Positions 8,370 through 17,361 are shown, counted from the stretch's first letter. The stretch: DNA of 64,000 bases from Streptomyces varsoviensis (GCF_000718635.1 NZ_JOBF01000006.1:62001-126000), one strand, 5' to 3'. A program made the numbers and translations. The notes: a model not told the origin generated them from the letters alone.

Positions 8370-9452
8370 ATGAGCGTGGACATCGACATCACGGGGCTGC
8401 CCCTGGAGCGCATCAGCTTCAGCCCGTCGCCGCTGGCCGAACTGGGGGCGATGCTGCACGCCCTCTCGGAGCCGGGGCACCACCCGGGCCTGCACGGCTG
8501 GGCCACCGCGACCGCCGCCTCGCTCAAGCCGGACCTGGCCGACCGGCTGACGGAGGCGGACTTCCTGTGGCGGTCGGCGCGCTCGGACATCCTGCTGCCG
8601 TCCGAACCGGGGGCGACGCTCGCCGAGGAACTGGACGCGCTCGACCGGATCGACGACGAGACGTTCGTCTCCGCGGCCTTCGAGATCACGTGCTCGACCA
8701 CGTACGGGGCCGACGTGCCATCGCCGCTGGTCGACGCCGCTCAGCGGGCCCGGGTGCGCGAGCTGTCGGCCGCGCGCGGCCCCAGGCAGGCGAACTTCAC
8801 GGACCGGATGCTGGAGGACCCGCTCGCGCTGCGGGCATGGCTGCGCCGGCTGCTGGAGGACTGCGAGCAGGCGTTCTTCGCGGACACCTGGGCGCGCGTG
8901 CAGGTCCAGTTGGCGGCCGACGCCCGCCATAAGGCGGACCTGCTCCAGCGCAAGGGCCTCACCGAGGCGCTTGCCGCGGTCTCACCGGCGGTGACGCTCT
9001 CCGAGGACGGCTCGCGGATCATGGTGGACAAGCTCGCCAGCTCCTGCTCCAGCGCGTACGGCAACTCCCTGACCTTCGTCCCGACCGCCTTCGGCTGGCC
9101 GCACCTCTTCGTGCTGCACCGCCCGGGCTGGGCCCCGGTCATCCAGTACCCGATCGCCTCCCCCGAGCTGCCGGAGGTGATGGCCCTCCAGGTGGTCCAG
9201 CGCCGCATGGAAGCCCTCGCCCACCCGACCCGCATGCGCCTGTGCCGCACCCTCGCCCGCGGCCCCCACACCACCGGCGAACTGGCCGCCGCCTACGGCC
9301 TGACCCCACCAGAGGTCTCCCGCCACATAGCCACCCTCAAAAAAGCCGGCCTCCTCTCCACCCGCCGCCGCGGCCGCTACGTCCTCCACCAACTCGACCT
9401 CACCACCGTGGCCCGCATCGGCAGCGACTTCCTCCAAACCATCCTCCGCTGA
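8370..9452 (+). CDS. ArsR-family regulator with an N-terminal DUF5937 domain
   Basis: The 360-residue protein has a long N-terminal domain (about 1-270) of the DUF5937 type: LERISFSPSPLAELGAMLHAL, HPGLHGWA and a DFLWRSARSD-like segment. A C-terminal winged helix follows (about 280-345) with the ArsR hallmark ALAHPTRMRLCRTLARG and the recognition helix PPEVSRHIATLKKAGLL. The cysteine metal site of classical ArsR proteins is not evident, so the ligand is probably not a metal. The start is ATG 8370. A perfect palindrome just upstream suggests autoregulation. In Streptomyces such genes often sit beside transporters, but here the neighbour is a small unknown gene. Confidence 0.88.
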   Translation: MSVDIDITGLPLERISFSPSPLAELGAMLHALSEPGHHPGLHGWATATAASLKPDLADRLTEADFLWRSARSDILLPSEPGATLAEELDALDRIDDETFVSAAFEITCSTTYGADVPSPLVDAAQRARVRELSAARGPRQANFTDRMLEDPLALRAWLRRLLEDCEQAFFADTWARVQVQLAADARHKADLLQRKGLTEALAAVSPAVTLSEDGSRIMVDKLASSCSSAYGNSLTFVPTAFGWPHLFVLHRPGWAPVIQYPIASPELPEVMALQVVQRRMEALAHPTRMRLCRTLARGPHTTGELAAAYGLTPPEVSRHIATLKKAGLLSTRRRGRYVLHQLDLTTVARIGSDFLQTILR

Positions 9453-9537
9453 CGGGCCGCACCGCGGGGGGCGAGGCAGGGGTAGCTGTCAGTGGGTGGG
9501 GCTACTCTGCGACTCCCCGGCACAAGGAGGCCGCCAA

Positions 9538-10155
9538 ATGGCAGTCCTGGACGAGAGGCCACGGCCGCACCCCCAGATGCTGCCCGAACAGTTCGAAGCC
9601 CTCGCCGCCGCGGCGGCGAGGGAGGCCGACGGCCTGCGCCTGGAATTCATCGGGGGAAGGCTGTGGGTCAAGGCCGTGCCGGACGGGCTCCACCGGACGA
9701 TCATCATGTGGCTGATACGGCAGTGCCTCCAGCAGGCACCCGCGCTGGACCTCCACACCGGCCAAGGGCTCAGGATCGAGACGTACCGCAAGGGCAGGGC
9801 ACGCCCCGACGGCGCCCTCGCCCCGACGGCTCACTTCGTCCGGGCCGGGGAGTGGGCCGACCCCGCCGGCGTGCTCATGACCGTCGAAATCACCTCCCAC
9901 GACCATGACACCAATCAGCGCGACCGGGTCGAGAAACCCCGCGCCTTCGCCGAGAGCGGCATCCCCGTCTACCTGCTGATCGACCGCGAAGCCGACGAGG
10001 TCACCGTCTACAGCGAACCGGCGGACGGCTCGTACCAAGAGCGCCACTCCGCCGCCTTCGGCAAGACCGTCGCCCTGCCGGACCCGGTGGGCATCACCCT
10101 CGACACCGAGCCGCTCAAGTCATGGAGCGCCACAGCCCAAGACGCCAGTGCGTAA
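9538..10155 (+). CDS. Uma2-family (DUF820) PD-(D/E)xK nuclease-like protein
   Basis: The 205-residue protein starts at MAVLDERPRPHP behind AAGGAGG. It has the Uma2 pattern: a Glu in LRLEFIGGRLWVKAVPDGLH, RPDGAL, VLMTVEITSHDHDTNQRDRVEKPRAFAESGIPVYLLIDRE, in which E and the downstream K form the PD-(D/E)xK-like site. Such proteins are very numerous in Streptomyces and cyanobacteria and their biological role is not settled; nuclease activity is predicted from the fold. A second member lies at 41263. The gene stands alone between convergent and divergent neighbours. The stop region is followed thirteen bases later by a near-copy of itself (GCGTAAA twice). Confidence 0.88.
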   Translation: MAVLDERPRPHPQMLPEQFEALAAAAAREADGLRLEFIGGRLWVKAVPDGLHRTIIMWLIRQCLQQAPALDLHTGQGLRIETYRKGRARPDGALAPTAHFVRAGEWADPAGVLMTVEITSHDHDTNQRDRVEKPRAFAESGIPVYLLIDREADEVTVYSEPADGSYQERHSAAFGKTVALPDPVGITLDTEPLKSWSATAQDASA

Positions 10156-10181
10156 AGCCGGGGCGTAAACGGAGCGGTCCT

Positions 10182-10856
10182 CTATTGAGCGCCGCCGCCC
10201 GCGCGTACCAGGCCTGATTCGTAGGCGAGGACGACGACCTGGACGCGGTCCCTGAGGCCCAGTTTGGTGAGGATGCGGCCCACGTGGGTCTTGACGGTGG
10301 CTTCGGAGAGAACGAGGCGGGCGGCGATCTCGCCGTTGGACATGCCTTGGGCGACGAGGAGCATGACCTCGCGTTCGCGGCCGGTCAGGCGGTCGAGTTC
10401 GGAGTTGGAGGGGTCCTTGGAGGTGCTGGGGAGCATCGGGGTGAAGCGGTCGAGGAGGCGGCGGGTGGTGCTGGGGGCGACCACGGCGTCGCCGCTGTGC
10501 ACGGCGCGGATCGCGCCGAGGAGTTCCCCGGGCGGCACGTCCTTGAGCATGAATCCGCTGGCCCCGACCTTCAGCGCCGAGAAGGCGTACTCGTCGAGGT
10601 CGAAGGTGGTCAGTATCAGCACCTTCGGCGGGTCCGTCTGCGCGCAGATGCGACGGGTGGCCTCCACGCCGTCCAGTCTCGGCATGCGCACATCCATCAG
10701 CACCACGTCCACCGCTGTGGCGCGCAGCACCTCCAGCGCCTCCACGCCGTCCCCGGCCTCGGCGACGACCTCCATGTCGGGCTGGGCCGCCAGCACCATG
10801 CGGAAGCCCGTACGGAGCAGGACCTGATCGTCGACGAGCATGACCCGGATCGACAT
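10182..10856 (-). CDS. NarL/LuxR-type response regulator
   Basis: The 224-residue protein has an N-terminal receiver domain with the acidic pair D9/D10, phospho-acceptor D55 in VVLMDVRMP and a conserved Lys in GFMLKD. A C-terminal LuxR-type helix-turn-helix follows (LTGREREVMLLVAQGMSNGEIA ... EATVKTHVGRILTKLGLRDR). The ATG at 10856 is preceded by GAGGAAAGG. It lies downstream of the histidine kinase at 10934-12130 on the same strand, with a gap of about 77 bases, and is its evident partner. The stimulus and target genes cannot be read from the sequence. Confidence 0.95.
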   Translation of the reverse strand: MSIRVMLVDDQVLLRTGFRMVLAAQPDMEVVAEAGDGVEALEVLRATAVDVVLMDVRMPRLDGVEATRRICAQTDPPKVLILTTFDLDEYAFSALKVGASGFMLKDVPPGELLGAIRAVHSGDAVVAPSTTRRLLDRFTPMLPSTSKDPSNSELDRLTGREREVMLLVAQGMSNGEIAARLVLSEATVKTHVGRILTKLGLRDRVQVVVLAYESGLVRAGGGAQ

Positions 10857-10933
10857 GCGGCGTTACCTTTCCTCAGCGGTTTCGTGAGCGTACGCGCCGG
10901 AAGCGCCCACCGGCGAACGTTGGGGCGGGGTTG

Positions 10934-12130
10934 TCAACGGCCGGCCTTCAGCGGCAGCAGCGCGCTGATCCGGAACCCGCCGCCCGGCCGCGGGCCCGCG
11001 TCCAGCGTCCCCCCGACCATGCCGACGCGCTCGCGCATGCCGATCAGGCCGTGCCCCATGCCGTCCGCGCCGCCCTCCTCGTACAGCTCGTGCTGCGCGC
11101 CCCGCCCGTCGTCCTCCACCAGCAGCCCCAGCCCGTCGTCGAAGAACGTGAGCCGGACGCTGGCGCCGACGTTCGGGCCGCCGTGCTTACGGGTATTGGT
11201 GAGCGCTTCCTGCACGATGCGGTAGGCCGTCAGCTCGACACCGCTCGGCAGCGGCCGCGGCGCCCCCTCGACCTGGAAGTCGACGGCCATCCCGGCGGTG
11301 CGCACCTGCTCCACGAGGTCGTTGATCTGCTCCACGTCCGGCTGCGGCACATACTCGCCGCCCTCGCCGCTCTCGTCCGTGCGCAGCACGCCCAGCAGCC
11401 GCCGCATCTCCGCGAGCGCCTGCCGCCCGGTCCCGGAGATCGTCTCCAGCGCCTGTTTGGCCTGCTCCGGAGAGCCGTCCAGGACGTACGCGGCGCCGTC
11501 GGCCTGCACCACCATCACCGACACGTTGTGCGCGACCACGTCGTGCAGCTCACGGGCGATGCGCGCCCGCTCCGCGGCCACCGCCATCCGCGCCTGCGCC
11601 TCGCGCTCCTTCTCCAGCCGGTCGGCGCGCTCCTGGAGCTGCGCCCAGTACGCGCGGCGGGTGCGCACGGAGTCGCCCAGCACCCAGGCGAGCGCGAACG
11701 GCACGGTGAGGAAGGCGACGCCGACCAGGTTCTGCCAGCCGCCGGTCGGATTCCCCGGCCAGCGCACGTTGTTGACCGTCGGCGCGAGCAGCCCGCAGGC
11801 CAGCGCCAGCCGGGACGCCCACCGCTTCCCGTCCGCGGCCACGGTGTAGATGATCACCAGCAGCGCGAAGTCCGCGGGGTTGATGTACACGTCCCCCGCG
11901 AGCTGGAGCACCCCGCACCCCAGCGCCACGAGCAGCATCTGCTCCGGCCACCGGCGGCGCAGCGCGACCACGGTGCAGAGCGCGACGACGGCCAGCGTCG
12001 CCAGGCCCTGCTGCACCGCGCCCTCCGGCGCCTGCAGGAGCCAGATCCCGCTGACCCCGAACAGCAGGAGAGCCCAGAAGCTGTCCACACCGGTCGGGTG
12101 CCTGCGGAAGAAGTCGTAGAGGCGCTGCAC
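10934..12130 (-). CDS. Membrane sensor histidine kinase (HisKA_3 type)
   Basis: A sensor kinase of about 398 residues. Five or six hydrophobic helices fill the first 150 residues and almost no extracellular loop is visible, so the input may be membrane-borne. A helical linker follows. The phospho-acceptor is in ELHDVVAHNVSVMVVQ (H about 196), then YRIVQEALTNTRKHG (N box) and DDGRG and GHGLIGMRERV (G boxes). I place the start at GTG 12130 (VQRLYDFFRRHPTG); a GTG at 12157 in the same frame is the alternative. Neither has a good ribosome site, so leaderless translation is possible. It is divergent from the methyltransferase gene at 12387. Confidence 0.92.
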   Translation of the reverse strand: MQRLYDFFRRHPTGVDSFWALLLFGVSGIWLLQAPEGAVQQGLATLAVVALCTVVALRRRWPEQMLLVALGCGVLQLAGDVYINPADFALLVIIYTVAADGKRWASRLALACGLLAPTVNNVRWPGNPTGGWQNLVGVAFLTVPFALAWVLGDSVRTRRAYWAQLQERADRLEKEREAQARMAVAAERARIARELHDVVAHNVSVMVVQADGAAYVLDGSPEQAKQALETISGTGRQALAEMRRLLGVLRTDESGEGGEYVPQPDVEQINDLVEQVRTAGMAVDFQVEGAPRPLPSGVELTAYRIVQEALTNTRKHGGPNVGASVRLTFFDDGLGLLVEDDGRGAQHELYEEGGADGMGHGLIGMRERVGMVGGTLDAGPRPGGGFRISALLPLKAGR

Positions 12131-12227
12131 GTAACCCAGCGTAGGGACCGCAAGCACGTGCCGGGGTCAGCCGGACGATCGATCCATGCACCTCCGGTCT
12201 ACTCCCCAAGGTGGATACGGGCTCGGC

Positions 12228-12260
12228 GCGAAGGAGACGCGAAGGAGACGCGAAGGAGAG
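12228..12260. repeat. Three tandem copies of an 11-base unit
   Basis: GCGAAGGAGAC is repeated three times head to tail (the last base differs) in the 256-base divergent spacer between the histidine kinase and methyltransferase genes. Each copy contains AAGGAGA, which looks like a ribosome site but is over 120 bases from the nearest start. Confidence 0.85.
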
Positions 12261-12386
12261 GGGCACACTCTGAACGGGCCCCTCCGCCCCTCCGCTGTGC
12301 CGGCCCGGCCCCGCTCCCCGGCCCGCCCGCACCGAGTTATCCACAGGCCCGAACCGCCCGCGCCCCGCCTCGCATACCGTTCTCGC

Positions 12387-13427
12387 ATGACGCGCACAGC
12401 GAGCGGAGCACGGACCTGGCGGGCGGCGACCGAGGCCGCGCTGTACGGGCCGCACGGCTTCTACCGCAGGCCCGGCGGCCCCGGCCCGGCGGGCCACTTC
12501 CGTACGTCCGTACACGCCTCCTCCCAGTACGCGGCGGCCGTCGCCGAGCTGCTGCGCCGCGTCGACGAAGCCCTCGCCCGCCCGCCGCACCTGGCGTTCG
12601 TCGACGTCGGCGCGGGACGCGGCGAGCTGACGGCGGGTGTCCTCGCGCGGGTCCCGGAGGACGTGGCCGCACGGCTGCGCCCGTACGCCGTCGAGCGCGC
12701 CCCCCGGCCCGCCGGCCTCGACCCGCGCGTCGAGTGGCTCGCCGGGCTCGACGCGGCCCCGGCCGGGCTGACGGGCCTGCTCTTCGCCAACGAATGGCTC
12801 GACAACGTGCCGGTCGATGTCGCCGAGACCGACGACGAGGGCACCGCCCGCCGCGTCCTCGTACGGGCCGACGGCGAGGAGGCGCCCGGCCCGCCCGTCG
12901 ACGGCGCCGACGCCGCCTGGCTGGCCCGCTGGTGGCCGCTGGACGGCGCGCCGCCCGGCACCCGCGCCGAGATCGGACTGCCGCGCGACCTCGCGTGGGC
13001 GGGCGCCGTGCGCGCCCTCGGCGCGGGCCTCGCCGTCGCCGTCGACTACGCCCACGAGCACGGCGCCCGGCCGCCGCTGGGCACCTTGACGGGCTTCCGG
13101 GACGGCAGGGAAGTGCGGCCGGTGCCGGACGGCTCGTGCGACATCACGGCGCATGTGGCCCTCGACGCGTGCGCCGCGGCCGGATCGGGCGACGGCCCGG
13201 CCCCGGCCCCGCGCACCCAGCGCGAGGTCCTGCGAGCGCTCGGCGTCGACGGGCGGCGCCCGCCGGCCTCCCTCGCGTCGAGCGATCCGATCGGGTACAT
13301 ACGGGCCCTCGGCGCGGCCGGAGAGGCCGCCGAGCTGACCGACCCCGCCGGTCTGGGCGGCTTCGGCTGGCTCATCCAGCCCGTCGGCCCCGCCTGCGCC
13401 GGCCTCCCGGCGGCCCTCGCCACCTGA
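12387..13427 (+). CDS. MidA/NDUFAF7-family SAM-dependent methyltransferase (COG1565)
   Basis: The 346-residue protein has the family's SAM-binding motif [15 protein letters not shown] (71-84), the [14 protein letters not shown] block that matches the NE.lDalP signature of MidA/NDUFAF7, and an N-terminal YGPHGFY...[10 protein letters not shown] segment. In animals NDUFAF7 dimethylates an arginine of the complex I subunit NDUFS2, the homologue of NuoD. The next gene here is a nuoD homologue on the same strand, so NuoD is the obvious candidate substrate (inference). The ATG at 12387 has no strong ribosome site. The spacer before nuoD (13428-13699) is filled with small repeats, including a copy of this gene's 3' end. 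Confidence 0.88.
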   Translation: MTRTASGARTWRAATEAALYGPHGFYRRPGGPGPAGHFRTSVHASSQYAAAVAELLRRVDEALARPPHLAFVDVGAGRGELTAGVLARVPEDVAARLRPYAVERAPRPAGLDPRVEWLAGLDAAPAGLTGLLFANEWLDNVPVDVAETDDEGTARRVLVRADGEEAPGPPVDGADAAWLARWWPLDGAPPGTRAEIGLPRDLAWAGAVRALGAGLAVAVDYAHEHGARPPLGTLTGFRDGREVRPVPDGSCDITAHVALDACAAAGSGDGPAPAPRTQREVLRALGVDGRRPPASLASSDPIGYIRALGAAGEAAELTDPAGLGGFGWLIQPVGPACAGLPAALAT

Positions 13428-13465
13428 CGGCCTGTGCCGTGCCGCCGACCGCCCTCGCCAACTGA
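13413..13465. repeat. Duplicated 3' end of the methyltransferase gene
   Basis: The last coding bases plus stop (13413-13427, GCCCTCGCCACCTGA) recur 38 bases downstream (13451-13465, GCCCTCGCCAACTGA) with one mismatch, and the similarity continues past the stop. The second copy runs into three CTGACCGG units (to about 13485). Confidence 0.75.
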
Positions 13466-13567
13466 CCGGCTGACCGGCTGACCGGCCGGCCAGGTCCGAG
13501 CGGTCGGCCGACCGGGCCGAGCAGCCCTACGCCCGTACCGCCGCCCCACCGTCCAGCCCCCAGCCCC

Positions 13568-13608
13568 GCACCCGCACCCGCACCCGCACCCGCACCCGCA
13601 CCGGAAGG
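13568..13608. repeat. Hexamer array GCACCC, six copies plus a partial
   Basis: Six perfect GCACCC units and a partial seventh lie about 90 bases before the nuoD-like start. The array could be length-variable and sits where the nuoD promoter or leader would be expected. Confidence 0.9.
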
Positions 13609-13699
13609 ATCACGGCGTACGGGCCAAGGCCCCGTCCCGTTCCCCTCGGGCGTCCCCACGCCCGTACCGCCGTCCACGCGAGCTGAGAGACTACCCACC

Positions 13700-14842
13700 A
13701 TGACGGAGACGACAGTCGGCATCGGCGGCGCGGCGGAGAGCACCGACATGGTGCTCAACATCGGCCCGCAGCACCCGTCCACGCACGGAGTGCTGCGCCT
13801 GCGCCTGGTCCTCGACGGCGAGCGCGTCCAGCACGCCGAGCCCGTCATCGGCTATATGCACCGCGGCGCGGAGAAGCTGTTCGAGGCGCGCGACTACCGC
13901 CAGATCATCATGCTCGCCAACCGGCACGACTGGCTCTCCGCCTTCTCCAACGAGCTCGGCGTCGTGCTGGCCGTCGAGCGGATGCTCGGCATGGAGGTCC
14001 CCGAGCGCGCCGTGTGGACGCGCACGCTCCTCGCCGAGCTCAACCGGGTGCTGAACCACCTGATGTTCCTCGGCTCGTACCCGCTGGAACTGGGCGGCAT
14101 CACGCCCGTCTTCCACGCCTTCCGGGAGCGCGAGGAGCTCCAGGCCGTGATGGAGGAGGTCTCCGGCGGCCGGATGCACTACATGTTCAATCGGGTCGGC
14201 GGCCTCAAGGAGGACCTGCCGGCGGGCTGGCTCGGCCGGGCCCGGCACGCGGTCGCCGATGTGCGCTCGCGCATGGACGTGTACGACCGGCTCGTGCTCG
14301 GCAACGAGATCTTCCGGGGCCGTACGCGCGGCGTCGGCGTGCTCTCCCGCGAGGCCGTGCACGGCTACGGCGTCTCGGGGCCGATCGCCCGCGCCTCCGG
14401 CGTCGACTTCGACCTGCGCCGCGACGAGCCGTACCTCGCGTACGGCGAGCTCCAGAACACCCTCAAGGTCGTCACCCGCGCCGAGGGCGACTGCCTGGCC
14501 CGGTTCGAGTGTCTGCTGGAGCAGACCCACAACGCGCTGGATCTGGCCGACGCGTGCCTCGACCGGATCGCGGAGCTCGCGCCGGGGCCGATCAACCAGC
14601 GGCTCCCGAAGGTGCTCAAGGCCCCCGAGGGCGCCACCTACGCCTGGACCGAGAACCCGCTGGGCGTCAACGGCTACTACCTCGTCTCCAAGGGCGAGAA
14701 GACGCCGTACCGCCTCAAGCTCCGCTCCGCCTCGTTCAACAACATCCAGGCGCTGACGGAGCTGCTGCCCGGGACGCTCGTCGCGGACATGGTCGCGATC
14801 CTGGGCTCGCTGTTCTTCGTCGTCGGCGACATCGACAAGTAG
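13700..14842 (+). CDS. NuoD-like complex I 49-kDa subunit paralogue
   Basis: The 380-residue protein is homologous along its length to NuoD/NDUFS2: [15 protein letters not shown] (20-34), [12 protein letters not shown] (51-62), [57 protein letters not shown] and the C-terminal [23 protein letters not shown]. It stands alone, far from any nuo operon, as a second copy does in other Streptomyces. His29 (human His59, quinone site) and Arg55 (human Arg85, the NDUFAF7 target) are conserved. The quinone-site tyrosine (human Tyr108) is Trp78 here. So it may be a divergent or alternative subunit rather than a standard NuoD. I avoid the plain symbol for that reason. Confidence 0.88.
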   Translation: MTETTVGIGGAAESTDMVLNIGPQHPSTHGVLRLRLVLDGERVQHAEPVIGYMHRGAEKLFEARDYRQIIMLANRHDWLSAFSNELGVVLAVERMLGMEVPERAVWTRTLLAELNRVLNHLMFLGSYPLELGGITPVFHAFREREELQAVMEEVSGGRMHYMFNRVGGLKEDLPAGWLGRARHAVADVRSRMDVYDRLVLGNEIFRGRTRGVGVLSREAVHGYGVSGPIARASGVDFDLRRDEPYLAYGELQNTLKVVTRAEGDCLARFECLLEQTHNALDLADACLDRIAELAPGPINQRLPKVLKAPEGATYAWTENPLGVNGYYLVSKGEKTPYRLKLRSASFNNIQALTELLPGTLVADMVAILGSLFFVVGDIDK

Positions 14843-14870
14843 CCCGGAAACAGCCCGGCGGGCGGCGGGC

Positions 14871-14891
14871 AGGCGGCGGACGCCGCCGCCT
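14871..14891. terminator. GC-rich hairpin after the nuoD-like gene
   Basis: AGGCGGCGG and CCGCCGCCT form a nine-pair stem with a three-base loop, 29 bases past the nuoD-like stop, in the convergent spacer. There is no U tract, as is usual in Streptomyces. Next to it, 14905-14945 holds short repeats of GCCCTGCGAAACC. Confidence 0.6.
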
Positions 14892-14949
14892 GAGCCCCTA
14901 CGAAGCCGCCCTGCGAAACCGCCCTGCGAAACCGCCCTACCAGAACGCT

Positions 14950-16125
14950 CTACGAGATAGCCGTGCGCAGTTCCGCGACGTCGATCTGCTCGGTCTCGTC
15001 GTGCGCGGTCAGGTCGATGACCTCGCCCGAGTCGCCCTTGCGGAGCTCCTGCTCGGCGACCGCCTCGTCGCCGACGACGTCCGCGAGGTCCGCCCCGGCC
15101 AGTTCGTCGTCGTCCGGCTTCCCGGCCGCCGGCGGAGCCGCGATAGCCTTCGGCGCACTCGCGCCCGCCCCGGCGGCCGAGCCGCCCTTCGCGAAGACGG
15201 AACCCGCGCCCGTACCGGAGCCCGAGCCCGCGCCCGTACCAGAACCCGTGCCCGTACCCGTGCCGAAGAAGTCGAAGCCGCCCTGCGCGCGGGACGCGGC
15301 CCGGCGGGCGGCCGGGAGCTGCGGCACGACGGCCGCGGCGGCGGGCACGGTGTGGTGCTCGCGAGCCTCGCGGACCAGGCCCCCGCCCGCGGCGGCCGTA
15401 CGGGCGTCGCCCGCCGGCTTGGCCGGCCCTCCCGAGCCGGCCGTGCCGTCGGCCGTGCCGTCCCGGTCCAGCCGCGCGGCGGCCTCCCTGCGGCGGGCCT
15501 CGTCGACGGTGCGCTTGATCTCCTGGCGCGCCGCGTTGCGCACGAGGTCGCGCAGGGCCGCGTCCGCCTTGCGGTAGTCGGCGGAGGTGGGCCGCCGCGC
15601 GTCCGTACGGGCCTCCGTACGGTCCTCCGGGCCGGCGGCCGCCCCCGCGAGGGCCTTGGCGGCCGGGTCCGCGGCCTCCAGGGAGAGCTTGCGGCGGACC
15701 TCCAGGGCGCTGGCCCGCTCGGTCTCGGCGGTGGCGTAGCGGCGCAGCAGGTCGGCGTGTTCGGTGCGCAGCCGGGCCAGCTCGGCGCGCTTGGCGCGCA
15801 GCTTCGTGTCGAGGGCGGCGCGCTTCTCGCGCGCTTCCTCGGCCTCGTTCTCCAGCTCCGCTACGCGCTCGTCGGTCTTCCACTCCTCACGGGCGAGGGC
15901 GGTGGTGAGCTCGGTGACCCGCTTGCCGGCGCCCCGGTCCCAGTGGCGCATGAGGAACGCGCCGACGACCGCGGCGGCCCCGGCCGCGGCGGCCAGCGAG
16001 CGGATCACCAGTGTTTCGCCCACCACCCAAGAACCGGCGGCGCAGACGACTGATGTCGCGGCGACCGTCGTCGGAGCGAGCAGCTTGTGCAGGGGTTGCG
16101 AATGACGGTGGCGTCCACGTGGCAT
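14950..16125 (-). CDS. Coiled-coil membrane protein of unknown function
   Basis: The 391-residue protein starts at MPRGRHRHSQPLHKLL (ATG 16125). Two closely spaced hydrophobic helices (about 15-35 and 41-60) are followed by a long charged coiled coil (about 68-150, LTTALAREEW...LARLRTEHADLLRRY). A Lys/Arg-rich segment, an Ala/Pro-rich region with a Gly/Thr/Ser repeat (GTGTGTGSGTGAG, 15190-15265) and an acidic C terminus follow. The plan suggests a membrane-anchored scaffold with a cytoplasmic tail. Similar proteins are common in Streptomyces without known function. It follows the binding-protein gene with a gap of 74 bases and may be co-transcribed with the ABC importer. Confidence 0.8.
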   Translation of the reverse strand: MPRGRHRHSQPLHKLLAPTTVAATSVVCAAGSWVVGETLVIRSLAAAAGAAAVVGAFLMRHWDRGAGKRVTELTTALAREEWKTDERVAELENEAEEAREKRAALDTKLRAKRAELARLRTEHADLLRRYATAETERASALEVRRKLSLEAADPAAKALAGAAAGPEDRTEARTDARRPTSADYRKADAALRDLVRNAARQEIKRTVDEARRREAAARLDRDGTADGTAGSGGPAKPAGDARTAAAGGGLVREAREHHTVPAAAAVVPQLPAARRAASRAQGGFDFFGTGTGTGSGTGAGSGSGTGAGSVFAKGGSAAGAGASAPKAIAAPPAAGKPDDDELAGADLADVVGDEAVAEQELRKGDSGEVIDLTAHDETEQIDVAELRTAIS

Positions 16126-16199
16126 GGCCTGAAACTTACCGTGCGTCGTGCGCCGAGTGGGACCCCACCGCCCAAACTGTTCCACCGCGGTTACTTCTC

Positions 16200-17168
16200 C
16201 TACTTCGTCAGCAGCCCCTTCTCCTTCAGATACCGCTCCGCGACGTCCGCCGGCTTCAGTCGTTCGGCGTCCACTTTTTTGTTGAGTTCGGTCAGATCAG
16301 CGGTGGTCAGCACCCTGGTGATCTTGTTGAGAGCGTCCGTGATCTTCTTCGAACCGGCCTTCTTCGCATTCACCACCGGCAGCACGTTGTCGGAGTTCTG
16401 GAGCTTCTTGTCGTCCTCCAACAGCGCCAGGCCGAACTGATCGAGCGTCGCGTCGGTGGTCGTGGTGAGGACCATCTGGTCCTTGCCGTCCTTGACCGCC
16501 TGCTTCGCCTGGACGCTGCCGACGTCGAGCGGGTCTATGCCCGTGATGTCGATGCCGTAGGTCTTCTCCAGGCCGGGCTGGCAGAAGGGCCGGTCCGGGC
16601 ATTCGTCGCCGGCCGCGAGCTTGACCTTCTGCTTCGACTTTCCAAGATCGGAAAGCGTCTTGAGGTGGTGCTTGTCGGCGAACTCCTTGGTCACCGCGAA
16701 CGCGTTCTGGTCGACGGCCTTGCCGGGGTCGAGGACCTTCAGCCCGCGCGGCTCGGCGAGCTTGCGCAGCGCTTTGACCGTGGCATCGGCGTCGGGCGAG
16801 GCGACCGTGGGCGCGTTCTTCCCGTTCGCCTTCTTGTTGAGGAATTCGGCGAGCGTCGCCGCGTACTCCGGTACGACGTCCATCTGGCCCTGTTCGAGGG
16901 CGGGTTCATAAAGCTCACGGGCGTCGACCGTCTTGATCGACGTCGAATAGCCGGCGTCCGACAGGACCCGCGCGTACATCTCGGCGAGCACCTTGGACTC
17001 GGTGAACGACGCCGACCCGACCACCAGCGAGCCCGCGCCCCCGCCCGGCTCGGTGGAGGCGTCGCCGCCCTTGGTCTTCTCCAGGCTGTCGCCCCCGCAG
17101 GCGGCCAGGCTCGCCGCGAGCGCGACGGCGGCGGCCGCCGCGCCGGCCGTCCGGTAGATCCTGTTCAT
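16200..17168 (-). CDS. Glycine betaine/choline-type ABC transporter lipoprotein (OpuAC family)
   Basis: The 322-residue binding protein has a lipoprotein signal peptide with lipobox LAAC (Cys about 24) followed by a Gly/Ser/Thr linker. The domain begins LVVGSASFTESKVLAEMYARVL and continues with ALEQGQMDVVPEYAATL, both typical of the OpuBC/OpuCC class. It should deliver a quaternary-ammonium compatible solute or a related compound to the two permeases encoded upstream. Aromatic-box residues cannot be assigned reliably by eye. The ATG is at 17168. The 193-base spacer to the permease gene contains degenerate repeats of GGCTCGGGCCAGGTC. Confidence 0.92.
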   Translation of the reverse strand: MNRIYRTAGAAAAAVALAASLAACGGDSLEKTKGGDASTEPGGGAGSLVVGSASFTESKVLAEMYARVLSDAGYSTSIKTVDARELYEPALEQGQMDVVPEYAATLAEFLNKKANGKNAPTVASPDADATVKALRKLAEPRGLKVLDPGKAVDQNAFAVTKEFADKHHLKTLSDLGKSKQKVKLAAGDECPDRPFCQPGLEKTYGIDITGIDPLDVGSVQAKQAVKDGKDQMVLTTTTDATLDQFGLALLEDDKKLQNSDNVLPVVNAKKAGSKKITDALNKITRVLTTADLTELNKKVDAERLKPADVAERYLKEKGLLTK

Positions 17169-17361
17169 GGTGTCCCCATCCGTCGTCGTACGTGGTTGTT
17201 CTTCATCGGCCGTCCGCCGGCCGCGAGTCCGCGGGAGGCCGCGCGCCCACCCGCACGGCGCACAGCTCGGGCCAGGTCGGCTCGGGCCAGGTCGGCTCGG
17301 GTCGGCCCCGGCCCGGTCAGGCCGGCTCAGGCCCGGTCGGTTAAGGCCCGGCCAGGTCCAG

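Noticed and set aside
12200..12260. Triple AAGGAGA units as ribosome-binding sites
   Set aside because: They lie more than 120 bases from the nearest plausible start on that strand.
13700..14842. Calling the gene nuoD of respiratory complex I
   Set aside because: It stands alone without other nuo genes and has a changed quinone-site residue, so it is listed as a paralogue.
16141..16210. Near-copy of the binding-protein gene end (GAAGTAG / GAAGTAA) as another 3' end duplication
   Set aside because: Only eight or nine bases match, which is too short to separate from chance.
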